Positions 1-8,550 of a stretch of DNA of 64,000 bases are shown here, in pieces. This DNA is from JAHJDR01 sp964609965 (GTDB lineage Bacteria; UBA10199; JADGCS01). The stretch spans positions 207,176-271,175 of the forward strand of contig CAZSTS010000003.1 in assembly GCA_964609965.1 (NCBI GenBank), given 5' to 3'. Every line of letters starts with the position of its first letter. Positions within the stretch are counted from its first letter, which is position 1. Below the pieces are notes generated by a model, which saw only the letters and a list, made by a program, of their open reading frames with translations, searched no databases and was not told the DNA's origin. Position numbers and translations under genes: made by a program.

Positions 1-393
1 AACGATGTAATTATCTCTTTGTGAGTTTGTGGTGAGGTCTGTATTTGTGGGATTGGCTTCGGCGTAGATGTGATTGCCTGCGATTGATTCCCAATTATCG
101 ATTGTAATTTCTTCTTCTTCTGTTCCAATATATTCAAATTCAATGCCTGTATCAGAAACACTTTCCCAGATACTAAAGGCTTCTTGTACGAGGGCGAGTG
201 ATTGTTCAAAACTCAATTTGCCTAAACCCTTTGGATCAACTTTGTATTTGATTGTTTTAGAAGTGTCCCAGACAAGAGGTGTGTCTTGGCTCGCCATGTA
301 AAGAGGATTGCCTGCGTAAACTTTTGGAGTGCCGAGCACTGAAAAGAGTACGATAAAAATCATCAATAAGAAAATGTGTGAAAATCGAACCAT
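1..393 (-). CDS. Secreted protein, N-terminal part (cut by window edge)
   Basis: Reading the minus strand from an ATG at 393 gives 131 open codons running off the window. The first 27 residues form a clear Sec signal peptide: MVRF, a long hydrophobic stretch, then TPKVYAG. The mature part contains a W-D-T-S-K-T-I-K-Y-K-V-D-P segment followed by an alternating helix and an FSIWE..S-D-T-G-I-E-F-E-Y-I-G segment. This resembles the start of matrixin-like (M10-type) secreted proteins of deltaproteobacteria, in which substrate-like strands precede an HExxH motif. The zinc motif would lie outside the window, so the family is only a guess. The protein should be periplasmic or secreted. It is transcribed away from murJ's 3' end. 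Confidence 0.7.
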   Translation of the reverse strand, partial: MVRFSHIFLLMIFIVLFSVLGTPKVYAGNPLYMASQDTPLVWDTSKTIKYKVDPKGLGKLSFEQSLALVQEAFSIWESVSDTGIEFEYIGTEEEEITIDNWESIAGNHIYAEANPTNTDLTTNSQRDNYIV

Positions 394-561
394 AGTATTA
401 AAGTCAAACTACCTTAAATATTTAGTTATTAGATAGATACTTATCTTTTCGTCAATTTTCACCAAAAGTTGTGTGAAGGACGTGATGTTTATAAAAAATG
501 TGAATAACTATGTAACCAATTGATATTATTAAAATTAACAGGTGTCAATTTCTCGTTTTTC

Positions 562-632
562 GTAGGGGTAGGCCTTGTGCCTACCCGAATATTATTATCA
601 ATTTTACGGGCGCCCACAAGGGACGCCCCTAC
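562..632. repeat. Paired palindromic element (REP/BIME-like), GTAGGGG ends
   Basis: Two imperfect palindromes sit head to head. The first starts GTAGGGG and closes with CCTACCCG around a CTTGT loop. The second starts CGGGCGCCC and closes with GACGCCCCTAC. A 19-base AT-rich spacer separates them. The whole unit therefore has inverted GTAGGGG/CCCCTAC ends. The same architecture occurs at 60839-60917, and a half unit occurs at 29848-29874. The stretch 394-665 contains no gene apart from this element. Confidence 0.75.
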
Positions 633-665
633 AGTTAATATCCAAGTTTATTCTTTTAATCTGAT

Positions 666-2330
666 TTATCGAGCCAGTTTTTTCAGTATCTTACTTAAGA
701 AAAACTGAGCATCTTTGACTTTGAGAAGGTAGGCTGTTCCAAAATAAACAGGGAGAGCCACAGCCATGGGGATGAGGACGTAAATGAATTTTTGAGAAAG
801 CGATTCAGTGCCAAAGTGTTGCTGAAGATATTCCAGACTAAAGTAAACAGCTATTCCCATAATAACAGCTGCTAAAACCGTTTTTAAAGTATTGAGCCAA
901 AGGTTCATTGTCCACACGCCTTTCAATTTTTTTCTAAAAAAGAAAGCCTGCAAACTCACATCAATAAAAGCCACAATAGCTGTGCAAAGGGCGATGGCCC
1001 AATGGTCAAGTCTGAGTACAAAAATAAAAATGCTGTTGATCAGAGCGTTAATCGCAATCGACAAAAGTGAGATCTTCATGGGGGTCTTGGCATCATGAAA
1101 AGCTAAGTAGGCAGGTTGATAGATTTTGATTAATGCGTATGAAGAAATACCTAAGGCATAGGCCTTAAGGGCATAAGCTGTTTGGAAGGTGTCGTTTGAA
1201 TCAAAATGACCATGTCCATAAATAAGAGAAATAATAGCTTGCCCGAGGATAATAAGCCCCACCATTGAGGGCAGGGTGAGAAAGAGGCTCATTTGAATAG
1301 AGGACGTGATAGATTCACGGAATTTTGTTTCGTTTCTTTGGATGGTCATTTGAGCAAGAACAGGGGCAAAGGCTGCGGCAATGGACACTCCAAAGAGTCC
1401 TAAGGGAAACTGCATGAGACGAAAAGAAAATTGGAGGTAAGACACAGAACCATCAGCGAGAAGTGAGGCAAATACTGTGTTAACAAGAACATTCACTTGA
1501 ACAGCAGCACCAGCAATGATGGCAGGGCCTGTGAGCTTGAGAACTTTGATTAGGGCTGAATCTTTAAGTTGAAAATTTAGTTTTGGGAAAAACCCCAATT
1601 TTGATGCACTTGGAATTTGAAAAAGAAACTGCCCCAGGCCTCCAAGCAATGTTCCAAAGGCCATGCCTGATATGGCAGATGATAGCGCAAGGTAGTCAGA
1701 GGTTTCAAAGGGAATTCCATTAAATATTCTATCAAAGGTGTTTGAAATGTAATCGGGTGATAGCAGATAAGCTAATAGGAGCCCCACTGTAATGGAAATA
1801 AAATTACAAAACGTAGAAGCGCTAAAGGGGATAAAGAATTTCTTATTTGAGTTGAGGACTCCCATGAGAAGCGCTGCTAAAGAAACAAAAAAGATGTAAG
1901 GAAAAAGTATGCGCAAAAGATGAACTGTGAGATCAAATTTTTGAGGATCTCTCAGAAATCCTGCTCCAATTACGCTCACAATCTGTGGGGCGAAGATTTC
2001 TCCTAAAATGACGGTAACACCCATCACAAGGACGATGAAGGTAATCGTTTTATTGGCAAGAAGCCTGGCCTCTTCTTTTTGTCCTGTAGCGAGTTTTTGA
2101 GAGAAAATGGTGATAAAACTTTGTGACAAGGCTCCTTCAGCAGCCAGGTCTCTCAAAAGATTTGGGATTCGAAAGGCTACATAGAATGCATCGAGCACTG
2201 CACCGGCCCCAAAAAAGAAGGCAAAAATCTGTTCACGGACAAGCCCAAGTATGCGACTTCCAAAAATCGCGATTGTAGCAATAAGAGCTCGTTTTTTTGT
2301 TCCTTTAGTATGGTCTGTGTCTATCGACAT
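666..2330 (-). CDS. murJ: Lipid II flippase MurJ
   Basis: This is a 554-residue polytopic membrane protein of the MurJ/MviN family (MOP exporter superfamily). It flips lipid-linked peptidoglycan precursors across the inner membrane. The N-terminus carries family hallmarks: an arginine-rich start before the first helix, then SRILGLVREQ and FFGAGAVLDAFYVAFRIPNLLRDLAAEGALSQ-type segments with the conserved charged residues of the central cavity. Length and the roughly 14 hydrophobic segments match the family. It is flanked by unrelated genes. The downstream gap holds a palindromic repeat rather than a clear terminator. The start ATG at 2330 is the first in frame. Confidence 0.95.
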   Translation of the reverse strand: MSIDTDHTKGTKKRALIATIAIFGSRILGLVREQIFAFFFGAGAVLDAFYVAFRIPNLLRDLAAEGALSQSFITIFSQKLATGQKEEARLLANKTITFIVLVMGVTVILGEIFAPQIVSVIGAGFLRDPQKFDLTVHLLRILFPYIFFVSLAALLMGVLNSNKKFFIPFSASTFCNFISITVGLLLAYLLSPDYISNTFDRIFNGIPFETSDYLALSSAISGMAFGTLLGGLGQFLFQIPSASKLGFFPKLNFQLKDSALIKVLKLTGPAIIAGAAVQVNVLVNTVFASLLADGSVSYLQFSFRLMQFPLGLFGVSIAAAFAPVLAQMTIQRNETKFRESITSSIQMSLFLTLPSMVGLIILGQAIISLIYGHGHFDSNDTFQTAYALKAYALGISSYALIKIYQPAYLAFHDAKTPMKISLLSIAINALINSIFIFVLRLDHWAIALCTAIVAFIDVSLQAFFFRKKLKGVWTMNLWLNTLKTVLAAVIMGIAVYFSLEYLQQHFGTESLSQKFIYVLIPMAVALPVYFGTAYLLKVKDAQFFLSKILKKLAR

Positions 2331-2376
2331 GATATGTATTTAATGACTCAAAATTGTAACAACGTAAAGTGAAAAT

Positions 2377-3102
2377 TTATTTGTTATTTAGTCGTTTTGG
2401 CAGGAAAAGAAGGGCTAGCACAACCATGAGCCAAATAAGATCCACGCTGAGTAATAGCCATTGTTTTAAATAGATGGTGATACAGAGACCAAAACCAAAG
2501 ATGCCAAAATAGAGGCCTAGAGCAAGGAGGTTGTTCAGGCGAGATGTTTTGCATTTTTTATCAAAGCCAAGAATATAAACCCCAACAAGATTTATGAGAA
2601 GGCTGACTAAAAACCAGCCTGCAAAATTAGCTAATGTGATATCAAAATAAAAACCAGGTTCAGGATAATAATAAATTTCTCCCAAAAACCATTGTTTTCC
2701 CATATGTGTCACAGGGTCGATGATGATATCTAAAATCGTTACGAGTAGTGCCGAAATAATAACAACCGTGATTTTGCGCATTGTGGACTTCGAACTCCTC
2801 AGTGCATAATTTGCGGCATATAATCCTGCAAAACACATAAACACATAAGAAACCGAGTCCCAAACAGGCACTCCATTATTGAGCCATTCGCCTTGGAGGT
2901 TTTCGTACTTGTAAAAATACCATCCATAGGGAAAACCATAATTAATAGATAAGTATTCACTGAAAAAAGCTATGGTATAACCAAAGATAAGATAAGAAAA
3001 CATCCATCGCCAATTGACTGCCTTAGTGGCTATTATCATATAAGATAACAAAAAGAGAATGACGTAAGGGCGTTTGATAATGGTTGTGATGAGAAAGTCC
3101 AT
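2377..3102 (-). CDS. cruF: CruF-like carotenoid biosynthesis membrane protein (DUF422)
   Basis: About 241 residues with six to seven hydrophobic segments. The stretch around DPVTHMGKQWFLGE and YYYPEPGFYFDITLANFAGW is the signature of the Caroten_synth/DUF422 family. That family includes CruF, the carotenoid 1,2-hydratase acting on lycopene or its C50 relatives in the membrane. I place the start at the ATG at 3102, nine bases after an AAGGA site. An upstream TTG at 3111 would sit inside the spacer. No other carotenoid gene is adjacent, but the squalene-type hpnCDE genes lie at 54.5-57.8 kb. The family call is firm, while the exact substrate is inferred. Confidence 0.8.
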   Translation of the reverse strand: MDFLITTIIKRPYVILFLLSYMIIATKAVNWRWMFSYLIFGYTIAFFSEYLSINYGFPYGWYFYKYENLQGEWLNNGVPVWDSVSYVFMCFAGLYAANYALRSSKSTMRKITVVIISALLVTILDIIIDPVTHMGKQWFLGEIYYYPEPGFYFDITLANFAGWFLVSLLINLVGVYILGFDKKCKTSRLNNLLALGLYFGIFGFGLCITIYLKQWLLLSVDLIWLMVVLALLFLPKRLNNK

Positions 3103-3126
3103 AAAAATCAATCCTTAGCAAACAGT

Positions 3127-3137
3127 TGACGACGTCA
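3127..3137. promoter_or_regulatory. Small palindrome in divergent promoter region
   Basis: TGACG-A-CGTCA lies in the 81-base gap between the divergent cruF-like gene and the carboxyltransferase gene. A TAATAT/TATAAAT-rich stretch just downstream could hold the -10 for the plus-strand gene. An operator role is a guess from position and symmetry only. Confidence 0.3.
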
Positions 3138-3183
3138 CAGCTTAACAGGTATCGCATAATATAAATATAAACAAAGGTTTTTT

Positions 3184-4728
3184 ATGCACGACAAATTAGA
3201 ACTATTAAAACAATATAATGAGAAAGCGCTACTTGGGGGCGGACAAGCTCGTATAGACAAACAACACGCAGCTGGAAAGATGACAGCACGAGAGCGAATA
3301 GAATTTTTGCTCGATGAAGGTTCTTTTGTAGAGGTTGATAAATTTGTGGCTCATAATTGCCAGGATTTTGGTATGGAAAAAAAGAAGGTTTTGGGTGACG
3401 GTGTTGTGACAGGGTATGGAACGGTTAACGGGCGTAAAATATTTGTGTTTGCCCAAGATTTCACTGCCTTTGGGGGCTCATTAGGTGAGGCTTTTGCTCA
3501 GAAAATATGCAAGATCATGGATATGGCAAAAAAGACCAATTCTCCTGTTATTGGTTTGAATGATTCAGGTGGTGCTCGTATTCAAGAAGGAGTGGTAAGT
3601 TTAGCAGGGTATGCCGATATCTTTTTACGAAATGTCATGTCTTCGGGTGTTGTTCCACAAATTTCGGTTATTATGGGGCCTTGTGCAGGTGGTGCTGTGT
3701 ACAGTCCAGCCATGACTGATTTTATCATCATGGTGAAAAAAAGTTCACATATGTTTATCACAGGTCCCGAAGTGATAAAAGCGGTTACCCACGAAGATGT
3801 GAATAAAGAAGACTTAGGTGGTGCCGAAGCCCATGCTACAAAAAGTGGTGTGGCACATTTTGTTGCTGAAGATGAGCAAGATGCCTTGAATATCGTAAAA
3901 GATGTTTTGAGTTATTCACCTTCGAGCAACTCAGAGAGAACTCCTGTTAGTGCTACTGATGACCCCTGGGATCGTGAAGATGAGAGTTTAAATACGGTCG
4001 TCCCAAATAATTCTAAAAGGGCTTACGATGTTAAAGACATCATCACAAAGGTTGTTGATGATGGAAGATTTTTAGAAGTCCACAAAAGTTACGCTCAAAA
4101 CATGGTTGTGGGGTTTGCGCGATTTAAAGGGCGTTCTGTTGGTATTGTGGCAAATCAACCTTCTTTTTTAGCAGGGTGTTTAGATATTAAAGCTTCGGTG
4201 AAAGGGGCTCGTTTTGTTCGTTATTGCGACGCTTTTAATATCCCCTTGGTTACCTTTGTTGATGTTCCTGGTTTCTTGCCAGGAATCCAACAAGAAGAGG
4301 GAGGTATTATTTTTAACGGTGCTAAACTTCTTTATGCTTTTTGTGAGGCGACAGTTCCCAAAATTACACTCATTCTTCGCAAGGCCTATGGTGGGGCCTA
4401 TGATGTGATGAGTTCAAAGCATATTAGAGGCGACATCAATTACGCGTATCCTTCTGCTGAGATTGCTGTTATGGGGCCTCAAGGGGCTGTGAATATTATT
4501 TTTCGTAAAGAGATAGCTGCTGCAGAGGATCCTGCTAAAACAAAAGAAGAACTCGTTGATCAGTATTGTGAAAAATTTGCTAATCCTTATAAAGCGGCTG
4601 AGCTAGGGTACATTGATGAAGTGATTTACCCTCAAGAAACGAGAAAAAAGATTGTACAGGCATTAGAAATGCTAAAAGATAAGGTGGATAGTAATCCCAA
4701 GAAGAAACATGGGAATATACCTTTGTAG
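3184..4728 (+). CDS. Acyl-CoA carboxylase, carboxyltransferase (beta) subunit
   Basis: 514 residues with the two-crotonase-fold architecture of biotin-dependent carboxyltransferases (propionyl-CoA/methylmalonyl-CoA type, PccB/MmdA). Visible motifs are GGARIQEGV and GPCAGGAVYSPAMTDF in the N-half, and KAYGGAYDVMSSKH in the C-half, which form the two oxyanion-hole regions. It transfers carboxyl from biotin to an acyl-CoA such as propionyl-CoA, or works in reverse in a decarboxylase. No biotin carboxylase or biotin carrier gene is in the window, so the partner and direction cannot be set. An AAAGG site precedes the ATG. The stop codon lies inside a heptamer repeat array. Confidence 0.92.
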   Translation: MHDKLELLKQYNEKALLGGGQARIDKQHAAGKMTARERIEFLLDEGSFVEVDKFVAHNCQDFGMEKKKVLGDGVVTGYGTVNGRKIFVFAQDFTAFGGSLGEAFAQKICKIMDMAKKTNSPVIGLNDSGGARIQEGVVSLAGYADIFLRNVMSSGVVPQISVIMGPCAGGAVYSPAMTDFIIMVKKSSHMFITGPEVIKAVTHEDVNKEDLGGAEAHATKSGVAHFVAEDEQDALNIVKDVLSYSPSSNSERTPVSATDDPWDREDESLNTVVPNNSKRAYDVKDIITKVVDDGRFLEVHKSYAQNMVVGFARFKGRSVGIVANQPSFLAGCLDIKASVKGARFVRYCDAFNIPLVTFVDVPGFLPGIQQEEGGIIFNGAKLLYAFCEATVPKITLILRKAYGGAYDVMSSKHIRGDINYAYPSAEIAVMGPQGAVNIIFRKEIAAAEDPAKTKEELVDQYCEKFANPYKAAELGYIDEVIYPQETRKKIVQALEMLKDKVDSNPKKKHGNIPL

Positions 4729-4754
4729 TGGGTTGTGGATAGTGGATTGTGGGT
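4727..4754. repeat. Degenerate heptamer array, unit [A/T]GTGG[G/A]T
   Basis: Four consecutive 7-base units alternate between AGTGGRT and TGTGGRT. The first unit overlaps the TAG stop of the preceding gene. The array ends about 10 bases before the ribosome-binding site of the next gene. Confidence 0.8.
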
Positions 4755-4774
4755 CGAGAAGTTTAGGAGAAAAA

Positions 4775-5092
4775 ATGAAAAAAATTATTATAACATTATT
4801 TTTGATGGCCGTTTTTAGTTTTATCAGTTTTAATGCTTTTTCAAACGAGATTACACACGCTATTGGTGATACCGGGTACATGATTCGAGAGGCTATGCAC
4901 GAAAAAGCTTATATAACAGATTACAAAAAATATAAACTGGCTATAAAATTACAAAAAGAAGCTAAACAATATTTGCACGGAACCCATAAAAATGGGCGTA
5001 GTGTTTCCAAAGCCATGGCCCTAACAAAACAGGCTTATGCTTTAGCTAAGCAGGCTAGAGACTCGGCGTTAGTGCAAAAGAAATATTGGTGA
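4775..5092 (+). CDS. Small secreted helical protein of unknown function
   Basis: 105 residues. An AGGAG site sits 5 bases before the ATG at 4775, which fixes the start; the open frame begins earlier but crosses a repeat array. The N-terminus is a typical signal peptide (MKKIIITLF... ending NAFS-NE). The mature part is short, lysine and alanine rich and probably helical, with repeated KL-QKEAKQ and LTKQAYALAKQARDSA segments. That resembles small periplasmic helical proteins. It ends 4 bases before purC and probably shares its transcript. No function can be assigned. Confidence 0.75.
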   Translation: MKKIIITLFLMAVFSFISFNAFSNEITHAIGDTGYMIREAMHEKAYITDYKKYKLAIKLQKEAKQYLHGTHKNGRSVSKAMALTKQAYALAKQARDSALVQKKYW

Positions 5093-5096
5093 ATAT

Positions 5097-5996
5097 ATGT
5101 ATGAATCAAATTTAAAACAGTTTCCTTTATTATTCAGAGGCAAAGTAAGAGATATGTATGATTTGGGAGATGATTTGCTTATCATCGCCACAGATAGAAT
5201 CTCGGCCTTTGATGTCATTCTTCCTAAGCCCATACTTGGAAAGGGTATTGTGCTCACAAAACTTACTGAGTTTTGGTTAGAGCACTTTAAAAATATTGTG
5301 CCTTCGCATACATCAGAATTAAAACTTAATGATGTGATTTCTGATTCCAAGACTTTTGAAGAATTAAAAGACCGCACAGTGGTTGTTAAAAAAGCCAAAC
5401 CTCTTCCTATTGAATGTGTGGTGAGGGGGTATCTCTTGGGTTCTGGTTATAAAGACTATCAAAACACAGGCACAGTTTGTGGTATTGAGCTTCCTAAAGG
5501 ACTTAAGTTGGCCGAAAAACTTCCCGAACCTATTTTTACTCCTGCTACAAAGGCTGAACAGGGTGATCACGATGAAAACATCGATTTTGAAACAGCGAGC
5601 CAGCTTGTAGGGCATGCTTTGGCAAATAAGGTGCGAGATATTAGCATCCAGCTTTATAGCGAGGCAGCCAAGTACGCTGAAGAACGAGGTATTATTATCG
5701 CAGACACAAAATTTGAATTTGGCTTATTGGGTGATAAACTTATTATTATTGATGAGGTACTTACTCCAGATTCTTCACGTTTTTGGGATGCCAAAACCTA
5801 TCAGGTTGGTGTGAGTCCACCTAGTTTTGACAAACAAATTATTAGAGATTACTTAGAAACACTCGATTGGGACAAAAAGGCTCCAGGGCCTGAGTTGCCA
5901 GATGAGGTAGTTCAAAAAGCTTCACGAAAATACCAGGAGGTATTAGAAAAACTAACCCACAGTGTGGGTTTTATGCCCCGTCATTTGGAGCGTTGA
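5097..5996 (+). CDS. purC: Phosphoribosylaminoimidazole-succinocarboxamide synthase (SAICAR synthase)
   Basis: 299 residues. The protein joins CAIR and aspartate using ATP in de novo purine synthesis. Recognisable segments are GKVRDMYDLGDDLLIIATDR (nucleotide-binding N-domain, with DRISAFD following), ECVVRGYLLGSGYKDYQ, DTKFEFG and IIDEVLTPDSSRFW. The length matches the longer, roughly 300-residue bacterial and fungal form rather than the roughly 237-residue enterobacterial form. A GGTGA just before the start, inside the end of the upstream gene, can serve as ribosome-binding site. purE follows after 68 bases, forming a two-gene purine cluster. Confidence 0.96.
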   Translation: MYESNLKQFPLLFRGKVRDMYDLGDDLLIIATDRISAFDVILPKPILGKGIVLTKLTEFWLEHFKNIVPSHTSELKLNDVISDSKTFEELKDRTVVVKKAKPLPIECVVRGYLLGSGYKDYQNTGTVCGIELPKGLKLAEKLPEPIFTPATKAEQGDHDENIDFETASQLVGHALANKVRDISIQLYSEAAKYAEERGIIIADTKFEFGLLGDKLIIIDEVLTPDSSRFWDAKTYQVGVSPPSFDKQIIRDYLETLDWDKKAPGPELPDEVVQKASRKYQEVLEKLTHSVGFMPRHLER

Positions 5997-6064
5997 CGTA
6001 TTTTTTTTCAGATTGATACCCTGTAATTTATTGCGGGGTTATTTATTAACTAATAGGAGGCAAT

Positions 6065-6547
6065 ATGACAACAGAACCACAAGTCGTTATTCTCATGGGA
6101 AGCCAGTCAGATGAAGAAGTTATGGCGAAGGCCGCAGAGGTCTTGAGTAAATTTGATGTATCCCATGAAGAAAAAATCATGTCAGCCCACCGTTTGCCAG
6201 AGCCTGTTGCTGAATACGCCACTCAGGCAAAAAGCAAAGGGGTCAAAATTTTTATCGCTGGAGCAGGACTTGCTGCCCATTTAGCAGGTGCAGTCGCCGC
6301 TCACACAACATTACCTGTCATTGGAGTTCCTTTAGATTCTGGAAAGGGTTTAGGCGGGCTCGATGCTTTGTTATCCACAATGCAAATGCCAAAGGGCGTT
6401 CCTGTAGCTACAGTAGCTATTGATGGAGCTGCCAATGCGGCTTTTCTCGCTATTCAAATTTTATCTCTCCAAGATGAGGCGCTTGCTGAAAGGTTTGAAC
6501 ATTATAGATCAGTACAAGCAGGAAAGCTTCTGAGAAACACCGGATAA
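6065..6547 (+). CDS. purE: N5-carboxyaminoimidazole ribonucleotide mutase
   Basis: 160 residues, the usual length for class I PurE. Motifs are MGSQSDEEVM at the N-terminus, SAHRLPE carrying the catalytic histidine, and the DALLSTMQMPKGVPVATVAIDG and NAAFLAIQIL regions. The segment normally written GAGGAAHLPG reads GAGLAAHLAG here, a small deviation close to the active-site loop. It converts N5-CAIR to CAIR, directly before PurC in the pathway, although it lies after purC in the DNA. An AGGAGG ribosome-binding site precedes the start. purK is not adjacent. Confidence 0.95.
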   Translation: MTTEPQVVILMGSQSDEEVMAKAAEVLSKFDVSHEEKIMSAHRLPEPVAEYATQAKSKGVKIFIAGAGLAAHLAGAVAAHTTLPVIGVPLDSGKGLGGLDALLSTMQMPKGVPVATVAIDGAANAAFLAIQILSLQDEALAERFEHYRSVQAGKLLRNTG

Positions 6548-6580
6548 GGATTCGCCAGCTCTTTAAAGTGTAAGAATCTT

Positions 6581-7675
6581 TCAAATAATTCCAAAAACGA
6601 GCATGATGATCAAGAGCATAGGTGCGGAAAGCAGAGGCATGACGAGGTTGTCGTCTAGCTTTTTGAATGAGGATTCAGCTATAGCACCAGCCAATCCAGC
6701 CATGATAGAAAAAGGAAGAGCGTAAAGAGGTTGTAGTGTGTTGCTAAATATAAAGGTGCTGCAGAGAGCAGCGAGCGAAGAACAGGCTATAAAGCATGCA
6801 AGAAACCCTTCTAAACTAACATGGGTTTTGATTTTTATTTTACCCCAGGTTGAACCAATTATGCCTGCAATAGGATCAGCAACAGCGATGAAGAGCATGG
6901 TGAGTGTGGCTGTTTCTAGAGGGAAAACATAGTAAACAATTGCCATAGAAACAATGTAATGAGTAGCCGCTGTGACGCGCGTTTTTTCGTGTTCCCGCAT
7001 GAGTGGTCCAAAAAAACGCCAAACGATTTTTTTTACAGTTTTGTTATTATGACGTAAAACTTCGACTGATAGACTGAGCGTGATAAAAAAAGTAGCGATA
7101 ATATTTTTTACTAATGGAGGAAGTCCTGCATAAACAAAAAGAAAGAGAAAAGAGAGGCCCATGAGAGTGTGAAAGATTTTTCTGCGCCATTGGAGGTTTG
7201 TGCGACACGAAAAAACAGCTTCTCCGCGCATGATTTTTTTGATTAAGGTATGTTCTTCGAGTTCAGACGTTTTATTGGCAATGTATTTGAGTTGGTCGTG
7301 AAATCGATTGATCTGGCTATCTAATTCTTGAAAATGACGATTAAGTGTTTGGCTAATGTCTGAAAAGGAAATATTTTTGATTTCAGACACAAAAGACTTC
7401 ATTTCTGTGTCAAAACGGTCAAGGTCATTCAGAATGGATTTAATGATCTCGCGTTTGCGCAGGCCTTTTGGCATATTTTGCAGCGATACTCTATAACTAG
7501 CCATGACTTCGGGCCAATTAGCTCTCCACGAAGTCAGTATTTTTTGGCGATAATTTTGAAAAGTCTCTGAGGAGCCAATCGATAACCCCTTGATGTCCTT
7601 TTTTAATTGATCAAGAAGCTCTGCAAAATTAAGGCTCGCTTTTGGAAAGGTTGTTGTCATAAGGCTTTTTGACAT
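6581..7675 (-). CDS. Polyprenol/diacylglycerol kinase-like membrane protein (SEC59/DGK1 type)
   Basis: 364 residues. Residues 1 to about 160 are soluble, charged and predicted helical. The rest is a multi-helix membrane domain starting at RRKIFHTLMGL. The segment VADPIAGIIGSTWGKIK followed by SLEGFLACFIACS matches the conserved block of CTP-dependent dolichol, phytol and diacylglycerol kinases and phosphatidate cytidylyltransferase relatives. It probably phosphorylates a polyprenol or lipid alcohol at the membrane. The soluble N-terminal domain is not part of the core family. It is convergent with purE, with only 33 bases and no clear hairpin between them. Confidence 0.72.
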   Translation of the reverse strand: MSKSLMTTTFPKASLNFAELLDQLKKDIKGLSIGSSETFQNYRQKILTSWRANWPEVMASYRVSLQNMPKGLRKREIIKSILNDLDRFDTEMKSFVSEIKNISFSDISQTLNRHFQELDSQINRFHDQLKYIANKTSELEEHTLIKKIMRGEAVFSCRTNLQWRRKIFHTLMGLSFLFLFVYAGLPPLVKNIIATFFITLSLSVEVLRHNNKTVKKIVWRFFGPLMREHEKTRVTAATHYIVSMAIVYYVFPLETATLTMLFIAVADPIAGIIGSTWGKIKIKTHVSLEGFLACFIACSSLAALCSTFIFSNTLQPLYALPFSIMAGLAGAIAESSFKKLDDNLVMPLLSAPMLLIIMLVFGII

Positions 7676-7704
7676 GTTAGTCTGGTAGCAGATGAGGGGG
7701 GTTT

Positions 7705-7747
7705 AAACAAAGGGAAAAGGACAAAGGGAAAGCTCTTTGTCTTTTCT
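7705..7747. repeat. Heptamer array with inverted half, upstream of crp/fnr gene
   Basis: Units such as GGAAAAG, GACAAAG and GGAAAGC repeat every 7 bases. They are followed by the inverted units TCTTTGT and CTTTTCT, so the RNA could fold into an imperfect hairpin. The array lies in the divergent gap between the kinase-like gene and the regulator gene. Confidence 0.6.
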
Positions 7748-7775
7748 GTAGAAAAAACAAAAGGTTATCAAGTTT

Positions 7776-8483
7776 ATGAAAAATGTTAAATTAAAATTCG
7801 AAGACTGTGAATGGGCCTCAAATCCTATTTTTGAGAAACTTCTTCCCAGTGAAATTCAACTTATTGAAGAAAACAAAGTTTGTAATATCTATAAGAAAAG
7901 TCAGGCGATTTTTCATGAAGGAAATCCCCCTTTGGGTTTGTATTGTGTTCATGAGGGAAATGTAAAAGTTTTTAAAACTGGAGTGGATGGACGTGAACAA
8001 ATTGTGCGAATGGCCAAAAAGGGTGACATCATTGGTTACCGTGCTTTGATAGGAAAGGAGATTTACACTGCCACTGCTTCGGCTATTGTTGATTCAAAAA
8101 TTTGTTTTATTGAAAAGCAGGTATTTTTTGATATTATTAATTCTAATCAAGAAATGCTTTGGGCTATGATGCGTTTACTCGCTCACGAGTTACATGCTGC
8201 AGAAGATTTTTTGGCTGACATGGCTCAAAAAACAGTGCGTGAAAGACTTGCCGAAGTTCTCATCCTTCTCAAAAACAAATATGGTTGCCAAGAGGTAGAT
8301 GATGAAACATTGAATGTGATTTTATCACGCGATGAGCTCGCGAGTATTGTGGGTACAGCTACTGAGACTCTTATCCGGCATCTATCAGATTTCAAGGATG
8401 AAGGTGTGATTCAAGTGAAGGGTCGCAAAATCAAAATTGTCGATTCAGAAAAGCTTATTGGTATAGCTAATATTAGTTTGTGA
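7776..8483 (+). CDS. Crp/Fnr-family transcription regulator
   Basis: 235 residues. Residues from about 20 to 140 form the cyclic-nucleotide-binding-like beta-roll (AIFHEGNPPLGLYCVHEGNVKVFK, then GDIIGYRALIG). A long dimerisation helix follows, then the HTH_CRP domain, where SRDELASIVGTATETLIRHLSDFKDEGVIQVKG is the winged helix. The phosphate-cassette RT/RS pair of true cAMP-binding CRP is replaced by TATASA. No four-cysteine Fnr cluster is visible, so the ligand is unknown. It sits alone between a divergent kinase-like gene and convergent nfnB. Confidence 0.9.
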   Translation: MKNVKLKFEDCEWASNPIFEKLLPSEIQLIEENKVCNIYKKSQAIFHEGNPPLGLYCVHEGNVKVFKTGVDGREQIVRMAKKGDIIGYRALIGKEIYTATASAIVDSKICFIEKQVFFDIINSNQEMLWAMMRLLAHELHAAEDFLADMAQKTVRERLAEVLILLKNKYGCQEVDDETLNVILSRDELASIVGTATETLIRHLSDFKDEGVIQVKGRKIKIVDSEKLIGIANISL

Positions 8484-8486
8484 GGA

Positions 8487-8525
8487 CGTCTAGAGTCTTG
8501 CGTCTAGTGTCTAGCGTCTGGCGTG
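8487..8525. repeat. Degenerate heptamer array, unit CGTCTAG
   Basis: Five units in a row: CGTCTAG, AGTCTTG, CGTCTAG, TGTCTAG and CGTCTGG, then CGTG. It fills most of the 67-base gap between the convergent crp/fnr-type gene and nfnB. No conventional terminator is visible there. The same word recurs at 33892. Confidence 0.85.
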
Positions 8526-8550
8526 AAAAGCTATCTAGTATTCCAAGACG

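Noticed and set aside
8487..8525. Heptamer arrays as a CRISPR array
   Set aside because: Units are 7 bases, contiguous, degenerate and without spacers; no cas gene is present.
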